NCBI GenBank assembly: GCA_002786025.1
Contig: NHNW01000012.1
Coordinates: 682,001-746,000, forward strand
Length of the DNA stretch: 64,000 bases
Direction: 5' to 3'
DNA from: Zasmidium citrigriseum
Taxonomy: Eukaryota > Ascomycota > Dothideomycetes > Mycosphaerellales > Mycosphaerellaceae
Shown piece after piece: positions 35,013-45,469 of the stretch. Within the stretch, counting starts at the first letter, position 1, and each line of letters begins with the position of its first letter. Both the position numbers and the translations under genes were made by a program. The notes beneath the pieces were generated by a model that saw nothing but the letters and a program-made list of their open reading frames with translations, had not been told where the DNA came from and ran no database searches.

Positions 35013-36116
35013 CCCAGCGCTTGGTAGACCTAGAGAGTGCGGCGAGAGGAGGGAGTATTTGGGGATCCAAGCATTCTACGCCAGATCCGTCATGATCCTG
35101 GATTGTGTGCGCGGCGTGTTGCTGACGTTGGGTGGATACAAAGATACAGAGGAGTTGTCGGCTGCGCAAGTATGCGAATAGGTAGGCTTTGCGCTAGCAG
35201 CCACAAAGGCCATGCGCCAAGACGACGACATTTATTCGATTGCCTCGAGTACGAGGTCGACAGTAATGCTGACACGTTACCAAGATGCTGGGAGGCACCA
35301 AGGGATAAACAACCACTGATTGATCTCATCTCAGTTAATCCTCACCTGAGCAGGCCGCATTCTTACAACCACGATCATTCCCATTGAACGTCTACATGTA
35401 ACTTGGTTGAATAACAATTTAGAGCAGCATGCGAGCAACATGTGAAGACGGCAGTGATTGTAGATCTCGAATACTTCCTCTCGTTGTCGTCGACCAGTGG
35501 CAGCACGCCAAAGGAGTGCTGGAAGTGCTGATTTGAGGCTGCCTTAGGCATTTGAACGGATGACGCCCATAATTGATCAATCTGTCCGATTACGAGTTTG
35601 GTTGGTGACGACAAAGTTCACCGCGAAAGAGTGGAAGCGTTGTGGTGTGGTTGAGAGCAGAGATTCCGTACTCCGAGTCTGTCCGGTATCAACGGCCAAA
35701 TCTCATGGCGTCTGCGTCGGGACGGCGGACTTTGTAGCAAGTGCGATTGCTTTGACGCTCATGAGTCTCGTAGCTGCCACGTTTCGTACTTTGTCAGTGC
35801 GATAAATCGTAGACATTCCGATTGTTCGCAAGATCTTGAGAAAGAGTTCGAATTCAATTGAGGCTCAGGGACGGTGCAAGTGAAAGTCAATATCCGGAAT
35901 ATCGCGTGGCTAGCGCGACCTCCGGCCCGAATTGCCAGGGCCGCTGGCGTCGGAGAGCTCAACTATTTTCAGTCCAGCAGCACCTCAAAGCCGTCCCAGC
36001 AACTTCAACACCACCAACATCCCCATCTCCGCCGCACCCTCTGCCACCGCGCATCTCTCCATCGCCCAGCTGCACGGCTTCCTCCAATTCGACTCCGGGA
36101 ATCGCAGCGGGAGACA
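35013..36116. promoter_or_regulatory. Divergent region between SEC7 and PDH-E2 genes
   Basis: A 1.1-kb spacer with both genes transcribed outward. Open frames in the last 250 bp overlap the probable 5' UTR of the E2 gene and lack ATG starts fitting a protein. No specific element identified. Confidence 0.45.
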
Positions 36117-37618
36117 ATGTCGGCCATGTTGGTGAGAGCCTCGAGGGGCGCATGGGGTCTCCGGGCACACGCCAGATTACCCGCCCTCTCGTCGCTGGCC
36201 AGATACTATGCCTCCAAGTGTGCGTATAGCTTCACCATTGACCGGATGCAGAGCTCTGACAATGGCATGCAGCTTTCCCTTCACACCAAATCATCCAGAT
36301 GCCCGCCCTTTCCCCGACGATGCAGGCCGGAAACATTGGCGCATGGCAGAAGAAGCCCGGAGACACCCTCGCTCCCGGTGAGGTCTTGGTAGAGATTGAG
36401 ACGGACAAGGCACAGATGGACTTTGAGTTCCAGGATGAGGGTGTTTTGGCAAAGATTCTGAAGGAGTCGGGAGAGAAGGATGTTGCTGTCGGCAACCCAA
36501 TTGCCGTCATGGTGGAGGATGCCGGCGATGTTGATGCATTCAAGGACTTCACCATTGAGGATGCCGGTGGTGAGAAGGCGCCTGCTGCCGAGAAGAAGGA
36601 GGGCGGACAAGAGACTGCTGAGGCTTCGGAGCCTCCAAAGTCTGGCTCTGGCACCGCACCACCAGCCAAGGAGGAGGCACCAAAGGCACAAGAATCGGAA
36701 TCGAGCGGCGAGAGATTACAGCCTGCCATTGAGCGCGAGCCTTTGATTGCCCCTGCAGTCAAGAAGCTGGCTCTTGAGAAGGGCATTGCCATCTCTTCGA
36801 TCAAGGGTTCTGGCCCTGGCGGCCGGATAACCAAGCAGGACGTCGAGAAGGCCAAGCCAGCCGGCGGTGCTGCCCCTGCAGTTGCCGGTGCCGGTGCTGC
36901 CGCCGCATTCGAAGACATCGAGGCCTCGAGCATGCGCAAGACCATCGCCGCCCGCCTGACCCAATCGATGAACCAGAACCCACACTATTTTGTCGCCTCT
37001 AGCATCTCTGTCACCAAGCTCCTCAAGCTTCGCGCCGCACTCAACGCCTCCGCCGATGGCAAGTACAAGCTTTCGGTCAACGACTTCCTCATCAAGGCTC
37101 TCGCTCTCGCAGCCCGCAAGGTTCCAGCAGCAAACAGCTCGTGGCGTGAGGAGGGCGGCAAGGTCATCATCAGACAAAACAATGTTGTTGATGTCTCTGT
37201 CGCTGTTGCTACCCCTGTTGGCCTCATGACCCCAATTGTCAAGAACGTGACCGGCACCGGTCTTGAAGCCATCTCATCCTCGATCAAGGACCTTGGCAAG
37301 CGCGCGAGAGACGGCAAGCTCAAGCCAGAGGAGTACCAGGGCGGCACCATCACCATCTCGAACATGGGCATGAACGATGCCATTGACCGATTTACCGCTG
37401 TTATCAACCCACCACAAGCGACGATCCTTGCAGTTGGCGCTGTGAAGAAGGTTGCAGTACCAAAAGAGCTGGAGGATGGTTCTGAGGGCGTTGAGTGGGA
37501 CGAGCAGATCGTGATGACTGGCTCCTTCGACCACAAGGTCGTTGACGGCGCAGTTGGAGGCGAGTTCATGCGGGAATTGAAGAAGGTCATCGAGAACCCA
37601 TTGGAGATGCTGCTATAA
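36117..37618 (+). CDS. LAT1: Dihydrolipoamide acetyltransferase, E2 of the mitochondrial pyruvate dehydrogenase complex
   Basis: Exons 36117-36219 and 36273-37618 give 482 residues. Exon 1 codes a mitochondrial presequence ([20 protein letters not shown]) ending ARYYASK. The 53-nt intron (GTGCGT...TCTGAC...ATGCAG) joins to [17 protein letters not shown], the conserved start of the lipoyl domain. The lipoylated lysine is K80 in [13 protein letters not shown] Pro/Ala/Glu-rich linker leads to the E1/E3-binding domain ([20 protein letters not shown], around residues 215-235), then the catalytic domain with the active-site motif FDHKVVDGA (H455, D459). It transfers the acetyl group to CoA, linking glycolysis to the TCA cycle. 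Confidence 0.96.
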
Positions 37619-38208
37619 ACGACAGGCTATAGACAGGTACGTTCGCAAGAATCAAGAAACATGAAAGCTATGACTGGTGCTGACATTGACACAGCTCCGG
37701 CGGCCACGAAAAAGCCCACCCAACACCAGGCCTTTTTTTGCAAACATGTACAGTGAAGCGAGCGAGCGAAAATCCTTTCCCACAAACCCATCACACTCCA
37801 AACTCTTTCCGCATGGGACCCCGCCACAGCAGTGTTCCTTTTCTTGATTGATTGCGGGAGCAGGAGTCGAGCGTGGGTTTACTAGGAACTGGGGCATGGA
37901 AACTGGAGCAGAAGGATATGGCATGGCATTGATTTGATCGTCTCCCTTTCCTAGTGTTCTTGATAGCTACGTGTATCAAAAGAGCGCCGTGTTTGTTGTT
38001 CGATAGCCTGAGGGCACTTTCAGTCGACAATTTCGCGTGGGAGGTCGAGTGAATGTTGAAGTCAGCAGTCACATGCTGTCAGCTGCCTAAAGCTTTGGCC
38101 ACACGCTAGTCGCTCCTTCCACATCTCAACTTCTCGAATCTGCAGAAACCTCCAGCTTCTGTCGACAACAACACATCAAATTGTCACCGACAACACTCGT
38201 CGCTCGTC
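37619..38208. other. Intergenic region
   Basis: 3' UTR of the E2 gene and promoter of F-box-like paralogue B. No gene seen. Confidence 0.45.
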
Positions 38209-39156
38209 ATGGCGCCCAAATCGAGCAAAAAGAAGAAGAAGCAACCACAACAACAACAACCAAGCGAGTCCACCACGCACCCAGTACACCCGGCCGCCAT
38301 CTTTCAGCAAGACCAGAAGGTCACCTTCCTCGATCTCCCAGCCGAGATTCGCAACCACGTCTACGGCTACATCCTCGAGGAGGAAAGCCCGATCGCGCTC
38401 AAGATCATTCTCTGGCAACATCGGCCGCAGGAGCTTGTGCGCAAAAAGAATGACCGCATCAAGCACCATCGAGGCGAAGTGTGGGACAAGTCGAAGCGCG
38501 AGTGGGTCCCAGCGCCACCGGCTCACACGGCCATCATGTTTTGTAACAAGCAGGTAGGTCTTGTGAAACAGGTGGATCTTCTGGTGAATTTGGATACTGA
38601 TGGCCAACAGGTCTACGCCGAAGCTACTCAAATCCTCTACGGCTACAACACCTTCCGCTTCAAGTCGACGACAATATTGGAAGACTTCGTCCAGCTTCTC
38701 GGATCACGAGCTCAGCACCTGCGATTCATCGAGATCGAAATCGGAGGCTACGTCCTGAGCACAGTGCGTCGCGCGCTGCGTGCACTTCGGGCGGCGAAGT
38801 CACTGAGGAAGCTTGAATTTGCCCACTATGATTTCTGCCGCGAACGCAAGCCCGATCGGATGAACGTGGAACACCTCGCCTCCGATTGCAAAGAACTTGT
38901 AAAGGCGCTGCGGGTTTCCTACCAAGCACTGGACATCGCAGCGAACGTGCTCGACGTCGTTCGCATCTCAAACTCAGGCGCTTGCCAACTTTGTCGCCGC
39001 GGACATACACACCCTCACGGGCGCGATACAATTTGGTATCTTTGCAACTGCGTGTGCGACCAGGCGGAGAAGAACACGGAGCGATGGAATACGGAGCTGC
39101 GGTCCCTGCTTGCCAAGAAGTTGGGTATCTCAGAAGATGACACGAAGGATGACTGA
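38209..39156 (+). CDS. F-box-like protein, paralogue B
   Basis: The frame is open throughout (315 codons), but 38554-38610 looks like a 57-nt intron (GTAGGT...ATACTGAT...CAACAG): removing it gives MFCNKQ/VYAEATQILYGYNTF, matching the CRQV-A-A pattern of relatives, and 296 residues. A basic, Gln-rich start (MAPKSSKKKKKQPQQQQ) is followed at once by VTFLDLPAEIRNHVYGYILE, so this copy lacks the N-terminal domain of paralogues A and C. The C-terminus has CQLCRRGHTHPHG and LCNCVC, comparable to the Cys-rich end of paralogue A, then SLLAKKLGIS matching LAEVLGI of A. Substrate-recognition role in ubiquitination is inferred from the F-box-like motif only. Confidence 0.8.
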   Translation: MAPKSSKKKKKQPQQQQPSESTTHPVHPAAIFQQDQKVTFLDLPAEIRNHVYGYILEEESPIALKIILWQHRPQELVRKKNDRIKHHRGEVWDKSKREWVPAPPAHTAIMFCNKQVGLVKQVDLLVNLDTDGQQVYAEATQILYGYNTFRFKSTTILEDFVQLLGSRAQHLRFIEIEIGGYVLSTVRRALRALRAAKSLRKLEFAHYDFCRERKPDRMNVEHLASDCKELVKALRVSYQALDIAANVLDVVRISNSGACQLCRRGHTHPHGRDTIWYLCNCVCDQAEKNTERWNTELRSLLAKKLGISEDDTKDD

Positions 39157-39382
39157 GTGAAGGGCTTGGATAGGGGTCTGAAATCTTAGGATACGCAGGA
39201 AAGGCACGTGACGGAGCTGCAAGGCAGCATCGACAGAGTGAAGCAAAAGCTCACTTTCATGTGAAAATGACGTAACCAAAGACCTGCGGAATGACTACTT
39301 CTTGAAACCTCTTCCTTCTTTCACTTCTTTCTCCTCAACAACAACCGCAGCGCTTCGACTCTCAAGCAGAGACCGACCGACC

Positions 39383-39507
39383 ATGGAGCCGGTCGACCTG
39401 GAGGTATGTGCTACACAAATAACGACAATTGAGAATGTATACTAATAAGACCCAGGCCGTCCGCCCCAAGGAGCAGCCCCCCCCGCAAGCCTGCCCGTGG
39501 CTCCAAA
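39383..39507 (+). pseudogene. Probable upstream exon of paralogue C, out of frame at a C8 run
   Basis: A 7-codon exon 39383-39403 (MEPVDLE) with GTATGT, a TACTAAT branch and CCCAG at 39455 opens exon 2 (AVRPKEQPPP). The frame then misses the downstream frame RKPARGSKMMISGRKAASEA by one base within eight cytosines at 39477-39484. Read in its own frame, the protein ends soon after. Either the run is miscalled by one base, or the real start is ATG 39508. Evidence for the exon is splice signals and frame only. Confidence 0.45.
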
Positions 39508-40601
39508 ATGATGATCTCTGGCCGCAAGGCGGCCTCCGAGGCCAGCTCCCGCTCTCACGGCATATCTAGCAGCCAGTCGCCGAACAAAGACATCTACGAC
39601 CACAGCAAGCCCATGATATTCCAAGGCAAGGGCATCTCGTTGAGCTCAGACTTGTTGCTTGGTTCTCCGACGCTGTATGTGGAGAAAGAGCAAGGTCATA
39701 CTCGCACCATTACCATTCGGAAGGATGAAAGCTTCTCTGTTAGGCCGGTCAGTAGCATTCGCCATAACCGCTTGGAGCTGGCTGACATCTTCTGCAGGTC
39801 ACTATCACCGAAGGTCCAATGAAAGGAACCATGGCACTCGTTCTCGTCTCAGCAAGCACCTTTCGATTCTTGGACCTGCCCGCGGAGATTCGCTACATGA
39901 TCTACGAGCTCCTGCTTCCCAAGGAGTACGTGCATCTGAGATTCTACAGAGGAGTGAGGAGTGCCACTGAATCGGGATTGTGGAAAGTCGTCTGCGGAAC
40001 GTACAATCCCCGAACTTTGAGATGCCGCAACCAGTGGAAAGACACAGCATGCACGCCGATGAGTCTGCTCCTGACTTGCAAACAAGTCCACCGCGAGGCT
40101 TTCGAGGTCCTCTACCGCTCAAAGGGCTTCTCTTTCAGATTTCCGTGCGCACTATACGAGCTCTTGACGCTAAACAAGAATTGTGGCAAGTACCTGCCTT
40201 ACGTCAAGCTCGAATCGCCGCCGTTCGGTGGTGGCTGCCAATGGAAATATAGGAGAGCTTTGAGGACTCTGGTTGAGGCAAATGCGGTCGCGCTTCGAAC
40301 ACTTGAACTCGGACACAGGGACTTGGTCTATCGCCCGTTCTCCAACGCGGACAGCGTTGAAATCAAGACTGCCCGGGACTTGGTCAATGAGTGCGTTCCG
40401 GTGTTGAACATGTTGTATCGCGCTCTGCAACACGAGGGGATCAAGACAGGTGTCGACGAGGTCCTCAAGGTCCACCATGACAAATGCTACCATCACTGGG
40501 GTGGAGATGACCAGATTACAGAGGCACGAATCAGAAGGTGTCGCATTTTTGACGAAGAAGTCACCAAGTGTGTCAGGGAGAGATACATGATGGATGACTG
40601 A
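39508..40601 (+). CDS. F-box-like protein, paralogue C, with conserved N-terminal domain
   Basis: Exons 39508-39747 and 39798-40601 (50-nt intron GTCAGT...CTGAC...CTGCAG) give 347 residues from ATG 39508; a further upstream exon is possible. The N-terminal part ends SFSVRP / VTITEGPMKG, which aligns with FKLKP / LTISSGPLKG of paralogue A, and the phase-0 intron falls at the same place. Then comes FRFLDLPAEIRYMIYELLLP, the F-box-like motif, and LLTCKQVHREAFEVLYRSKG. The C-terminus lacks the paired cysteines of A and B (only CYHHW and RCR remain). It lies 350 bp after paralogue B on the same strand, a tandem pair. Role in ubiquitination is inference. Confidence 0.75.
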
Positions 40602-40860
40602 TTGCAAAATGTTGGTGGAAGACCTTGACAAATCGCCGTCAGACACCCGAAAGCGCTGGGCTGCATTCGGCTTCGGTTCTCAACAATGTGCAGTCGAAAC
40701 AAAAGCTGCTGACATCAGATCAAGGATTAGAACCGTCTATGACACTTCCTGCTGAGTCGAAATATCGTTGGGCAAAGCGCGCGAGATGGACGACACTGCC
40801 AGAATAGCTCGATTGGTGGCGTCAGTCCAAACATTGAGTGTGTCTGGCGTTTCACCTCTT

Positions 40861-41789
40861 TTACATCCTGACAACGACTTCTCCATGTGTCATCGAGAAA
40901 GAAGCATGAGGATCTTCAATCCACTTTCTCCAAGCGATAGCATAGTCTGCCAGCCTCTCCCTACTCTCAAATCAGCAAGACCCATTTCACAACCACTCAC
41001 AGCGACTCACCTCGACAGCCCCATCTCCATAGCGCTCTCCGCAAACACGCCCTGCATACACCTCGCCGGCCAATGTCCGCCATACTCTTTCCTGCCCTCA
41101 GGGGTATCATAAATCCAAACACTCTCGCTCGCCACAATCCTCGTCCTAGGAATACCAGTGTCCTCAACCCATTGCTTCAACCGTCTTCCAGCATCTGAAG
41201 TCCCTCCGTGTCCCTCGTGGATCCGGATAATGACACGGAAACACTCATCCAAAATCTCGTACCCAGCCGAGAACTTCCCCGTCTGCAAATCGCCTTCTCT
41301 GAGACAGATAACACCATCCTTCTTGGTAACTCTTGCAAGTTCCTTGATAGCTTTGGCATGGTCATGGAAGTGCGCGAGGGCTTGATGCGTACACACCAAA
41401 TCAAAAGTCCTGTCTTCGAAAGGCAAAGCGTGCACATCGCCCTTGACGAACTCGATATTCGCGAACCCCTGCCTCTCAGCATGGACTTTCGCTGACTCCA
41501 GAATCGCCCCTGAGATATCGAGTCCAGTAGCACGTGCTTCGGGTATAAGTCTCGCAAGCTCGATGGTAATGGATCCAGATCCACAGCCGACATCCAGAAG
41601 TTTGAGATTCGGATTTGTCTGGGCCTTCTCAAGCAGTGTCGGGACCATATACTCGTAATGGCTCATCGCTCGTCGAGGTGGAGGTTTCGACATGGTGTCC
41701 GATCTATTCGAAGTCGCAGCCTCATCTCTCCAGAAAATCCGTCGAAAGAAATCCAGGAACCCTTCTGCGAATACGCCATGCCCTTCCAT
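40861..41789 (-). CDS. SAM-dependent class I methyltransferase (UbiE/COQ5-like fold)
   Basis: Exons 41789-41011 and 40960-40861 (50-nt intron GTGAGT...GCTGAT...AGTAG) give 292 residues. The ATG at 41789 is the first in frame; MSKPPPRRAMSHYEYMVPTL at residue 33 is another possible start. The SAM-binding motif is LLDVGCGSGSITIELARLIP with the acidic strand-2 end ATGLDIS, followed by GDVHALPFEDRTFDLVCTHQ. The second exon, RLADYAIAWRKWIEDPHASF, continues with HGEVVVRM, as in fungal ubiE-like methyltransferases. Substrate unknown; secondary-metabolite or lipid methylation is possible. The 3' end faces paralogue C at 259 bp. Confidence 0.87.
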
Positions 41790-42484
41790 CAAACATCAGT
41801 GAATAAGAATAATTCGCAAAGAGAACCGAAAAGGCGCGAGGAAAGCAAAGAAAGCACGACTTGTCTTTGTCCCAGACAAGCAGGGGCGGCCTCGACGAGG
41901 TGAAGTCAGACGCTCCTCCCCAGCCGGGACCCATGGGTGGTCAAAGTGAAACCTTATTACCAGAATATTCATTGCGAAAGCTCTTTTCAGCATTTGCACT
42001 ATGGTGACGGAAAGCTGGTATATTTGAACGATTGGAAGGGATTCTATTCAAAACATTACCTTGTTGTAAAGGAGTGAGGTGCAAATGGAACCTAGGGGCG
42101 TGAATTGATTGGCTACCGCGGCGTTGGGTGGGCTAACCAATATTTAATGACATTTTAGTTGACAATTTGACGCCTTCCCAGCCACCTGGCTTTCGCAAGT
42201 CTCGACGTCACTCCATCTCTTCGTCGAACTTCTTCCCAGATCGACCTCCGAATCACGCAGGCATCAACCGCTGCCTTCCCAAAAGAACACTCTGTCCCTC
42301 CACATGGCGACGGCACCAGTTGTCAAGAATCCTTCGCCCAGGATGTAACATCAAAACCCTTCAATCCCCGCACTCATCTCTCCCCGCGGTGCTGCACGAT
42401 CGTCCCAGTGCAACACCACAACAGTAAGCCGCGACTAGTGTGGGAGGCCCTGTTCCTACACACTACCTTTATGGAACTGCTATC
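41790..42484. promoter_or_regulatory. Divergent region between methyltransferase and GH92 genes
   Basis: A 695-bp spacer with both genes running outward. ORFs here are short; the GH92 frame extends upstream to a GTG but no ATG precedes 42485. Confidence 0.4.
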
Positions 42485-45079
42485 ATGGCTTTCTGTCTCC
42501 TCTCTCAATCTTCCACCAAAAGAATCTTGAGCGTTGCGGCCTTCGGCATCATGGTGGTGTTGATGCTGACTTTTTGGTTATTGTCCGGAAATGGACTTGC
42601 GGAGGGACTTGCTTGGGGAAGCAAAGGTCCTCACTGGGGATGGGGAGATAAAGGCAAAAGCGGCGACTGGCATTCCAACGTGGGCGTGTTGGAATATGTC
42701 AACCCCAAAATCGGCACCTACGGCCTTTCGCCCAACGGCAACGGCGGCATGATCCCTTCCGTCAGCCCACCTTTTGGCATGACGCGCTGGACGCCACAGA
42801 CAAGAGAGAACTTCATTTCACAGTGCCCGTACAACGAACTGGATCAACATATCCATGGTTTCCAGGCGACCCACCAGCCGGCGATTTGGATGGGCGAGAG
42901 TGGGCAGATGGTAATTAGTCCTGGAGTGGGGGAAGTCAAGAGTGATTTTGTCCAGAGGGCGCATAGATTTTCGAAGGCTGATGAGAGGAGTACGGCGTAT
43001 GTTTACGAGGTGACAATGGAGGCGGATGCGGTTGAGGCTGGGATGAATTTGACGGAGAGCATCTATTCACCTGTTCCAGGAGGCGCGGGAGGTGTGCCGG
43101 ATGTTGTGAAGGAGGGGGCTAACGGGAGGGTCAGGAAGAGGGGCGCTGAGAAACGGAAGAGTGAGATCGATGACGAGGAAGAGTTTTCGATCCAGCCTGT
43201 AGGCGATGTCGAAAAGGCCGTCAAGAAGAACGAGATCCATGTCGCCATGACAGCCTCTTCGCATGTGGGTCATCTACGATTTGATTTTGACGATTCGCGC
43301 GACCCGTATGTCTTCATACAGGCGACGAGGAAGAACTGGACGGGCCATATTGATATCGATCCTGCTCGACGCGAGATCTCGGGGAGCAATAACCAAAGGC
43401 AAGACTTTCTGATCGGTCCTTTAAATCCGTCTGGCTTCTCTGGGTATTTCGTCTCGAGGTTTTCGGAGCCTTTTGAGGACGTCGGAATCGCGAGAGGGAG
43501 TGAGCTGCAGAAGGGCGTGAAGAGTGGGAAGGGGGACGATTTGGGCGCGTATGTCAAGTTCCCGCGCTCTCGACGTGTGGAGGTTCGGACCGGTGTCTCA
43601 TTCGTGAGTGTCGAGCAGGCAAGGAAGAATCTGGATATCGAGGCTCCACGCTCGATGAATTTCGACCAGGCGGTGGACAATCTGAAGAGGGCGTGGTTGG
43701 AGAAGCTCGGACGAGTAACGATCGAGGGCGTTAACAAGACGGACAGTGATCATGATCCGAGGAGTATTTGGTATACCGGTTTGTTCCACGCACTGCAATA
43801 TCCTAGTGACTTCTCGGAGCCGACATCGAGTAGATCTGGATCGCCGAGGACTTTCTATTCGGGATATACTGACAGTGTGCATACTTCTGCCGACTCGTAC
43901 TACCAGTCTTGGTCGATCTGGGATACCTTTCGCGCTGAACACAGTCTACTTACCATGTTCGCCCCGGAGAGAGTCAACGGAATGATGCGCAGCCTGGTCT
44001 CGATCTACGAATGGGCAGGTAGATTGCCCATGTGGGCGAACGTTGTGGAAACGAATATCATGATTGGCACTCACGTCGATGCAGTGATTGCGAATGCTTT
44101 AGCAAGAGGCTTCAAGAGCTTCGATGTTGCGAAGGCTTGGGAGGGAGTCAAGAAGAACGCTTACGTCCCGCCAATCAACGATACGGAGTTGCTGTACTTT
44201 GATCGGGAACCTGGAACGCCGGATGAAGTGAGAGCTGGCTTGACGACGTACATGGAGAAGGGATATGTGGCGAATGATCGATGGAGCGAAAGTGGCTCGC
44301 GGACACTGGACTACGCATTCGATGACCATGCCGCCGCTGTTGTGGCCGAGCATGCTGGTGATCATGCCACCGCGAGAGACCTCTACAAGCGAAGCATGAA
44401 CTACGATAAGATTTACAACGACCAGACTGGATTCATGGAAGCCAAGAACGACAACGGAACCTGGGCTGGTAGTGAACAAGGCTGGGCAGAGGGAGACGAC
44501 TGGATCTATACTTTCAATGTCATGCATGACCCGCTCGGTCTCGCGAAAGTCATCGGCGGCAGAGAGAAGATGAAGGCCAAACTGGACGAGTACTTCCAGG
44601 GCGGGCACAACGACCATTCGAACGAACCTTCTCACCATGCTCCCTACATGTATGCCGCCATCGGATACCCTGCCTCGACACAGAACCTCACCCGAGAAAT
44701 TGCCTCCACCAACTACAACGCCACTGCGGCGGGCTTGAGTGGCAACGAAGACCTGGGCCAGATGTCTGCGTGGTATGTCTTCTCGGCAATGGGCTTCTAT
44801 CCCGTCAACTCAGCCTCGGATGAGTATGTTGTCGGCTCGCCGTTCTTTGAGAAGTTCACCATACGACTTCCTGCGGGTGCAGCAACTGGCGGTGTTGGTG
44901 GAAGGGAGAATACGATCGTGATCGAGGCTCCCGGAGCACCGACGAAGCCTTTCGTTAGGAGTTTAACTCTGGATGGGAAGAAGGTGAAGATGCCGGTTCT
45001 GAAACACATGGAGATTGTGACGGCCAGCAAGATTGTCTTTGAGATGAGTGATGAACCGCAAGAATGGGGGAGCATGTAG
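42485..45079 (+). CDS. GH92 alpha-1,2-mannosidase, membrane-anchored or secreted
   Basis: Intronless, 864 residues from ATG 42485. After MAFCLLSQSSTKRI comes a hydrophobic segment (LSVAAFGIMVVLMLTFWLL), a signal anchor or uncleaved signal. The N-terminal beta-sandwich begins VLEYVNPKIGTYG with the substrate-side SPPFGMTRWTPQTREN. The (alpha/alpha)6 part has GYTDSVHTSADSYYQSWSIW and DTFRAEHSLLTMFAPERV, NGTWAGSEQGWAEGDDWIYT, GHNDHSNEPSHHAPYMY and GNEDLGQMSAWYVFSAMGFY. These are the hallmark blocks of family 92, Ca2+-dependent exo-mannosidases acting on N-glycan or cell-wall mannans. The acidic residues in GSEQGWAEGDD and GNEDLGQ are likely catalytic or Ca2+ ligands by family analogy. An insertion KRGAEKRKSEIDDEEEFS near residue 225 is unusual. 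Confidence 0.93.
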   Translation: MAFCLLSQSSTKRILSVAAFGIMVVLMLTFWLLSGNGLAEGLAWGSKGPHWGWGDKGKSGDWHSNVGVLEYVNPKIGTYGLSPNGNGGMIPSVSPPFGMTRWTPQTRENFISQCPYNELDQHIHGFQATHQPAIWMGESGQMVISPGVGEVKSDFVQRAHRFSKADERSTAYVYEVTMEADAVEAGMNLTESIYSPVPGGAGGVPDVVKEGANGRVRKRGAEKRKSEIDDEEEFSIQPVGDVEKAVKKNEIHVAMTASSHVGHLRFDFDDSRDPYVFIQATRKNWTGHIDIDPARREISGSNNQRQDFLIGPLNPSGFSGYFVSRFSEPFEDVGIARGSELQKGVKSGKGDDLGAYVKFPRSRRVEVRTGVSFVSVEQARKNLDIEAPRSMNFDQAVDNLKRAWLEKLGRVTIEGVNKTDSDHDPRSIWYTGLFHALQYPSDFSEPTSSRSGSPRTFYSGYTDSVHTSADSYYQSWSIWDTFRAEHSLLTMFAPERVNGMMRSLVSIYEWAGRLPMWANVVETNIMIGTHVDAVIANALARGFKSFDVAKAWEGVKKNAYVPPINDTELLYFDREPGTPDEVRAGLTTYMEKGYVANDRWSESGSRTLDYAFDDHAAAVVAEHAGDHATARDLYKRSMNYDKIYNDQTGFMEAKNDNGTWAGSEQGWAEGDDWIYTFNVMHDPLGLAKVIGGREKMKAKLDEYFQGGHNDHSNEPSHHAPYMYAAIGYPASTQNLTREIASTNYNATAAGLSGNEDLGQMSAWYVFSAMGFYPVNSASDEYVVGSPFFEKFTIRLPAGAATGGVGGRENTIVIEAPGAPTKPFVRSLTLDGKKVKMPVLKHMEIVTASKIVFEMSDEPQEWGSM

Positions 45080-45469
45080 GCTCAAGACCAAAATCTAAGA
45101 TGAATATGTTATGTACTTCATGGTCAATGGCTCACTATCACATGCTGGCGTCGTCCGGGTTGGTTCAAGCTTCGGATATCTCCTAGCCACGTCCAGCACA
45201 TGCACGTATGACGAGCAACGACCACTGAATCTGCACTCCGAGGCGGCATTGAACCACTGGTCGCGTGAGAAGTGGTCGCGTACGGAAGCCACTCAAACCC
45301 AATCTCCCCAAATTGCCCCACGCACGTCATCGGCGGGGCAACAGTTCCAGGATGCTGGTACGCAGAACCAAGCGAACTTCATGTCGTGATCCAGGTACTT
45401 CGTTTCATCCTCGCAAGTTTTCCTCCCTTCTCTTCTCCAACATCCACGACACCAGTCGTTTTGGCCGCC
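45080..45469. other. Intergenic region and 5' leader of phospholipase D
   Basis: The frame of the next gene stays open upstream of its ATG, but the sequence lacks protein character, so the leader is non-coding. Confidence 0.5.
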
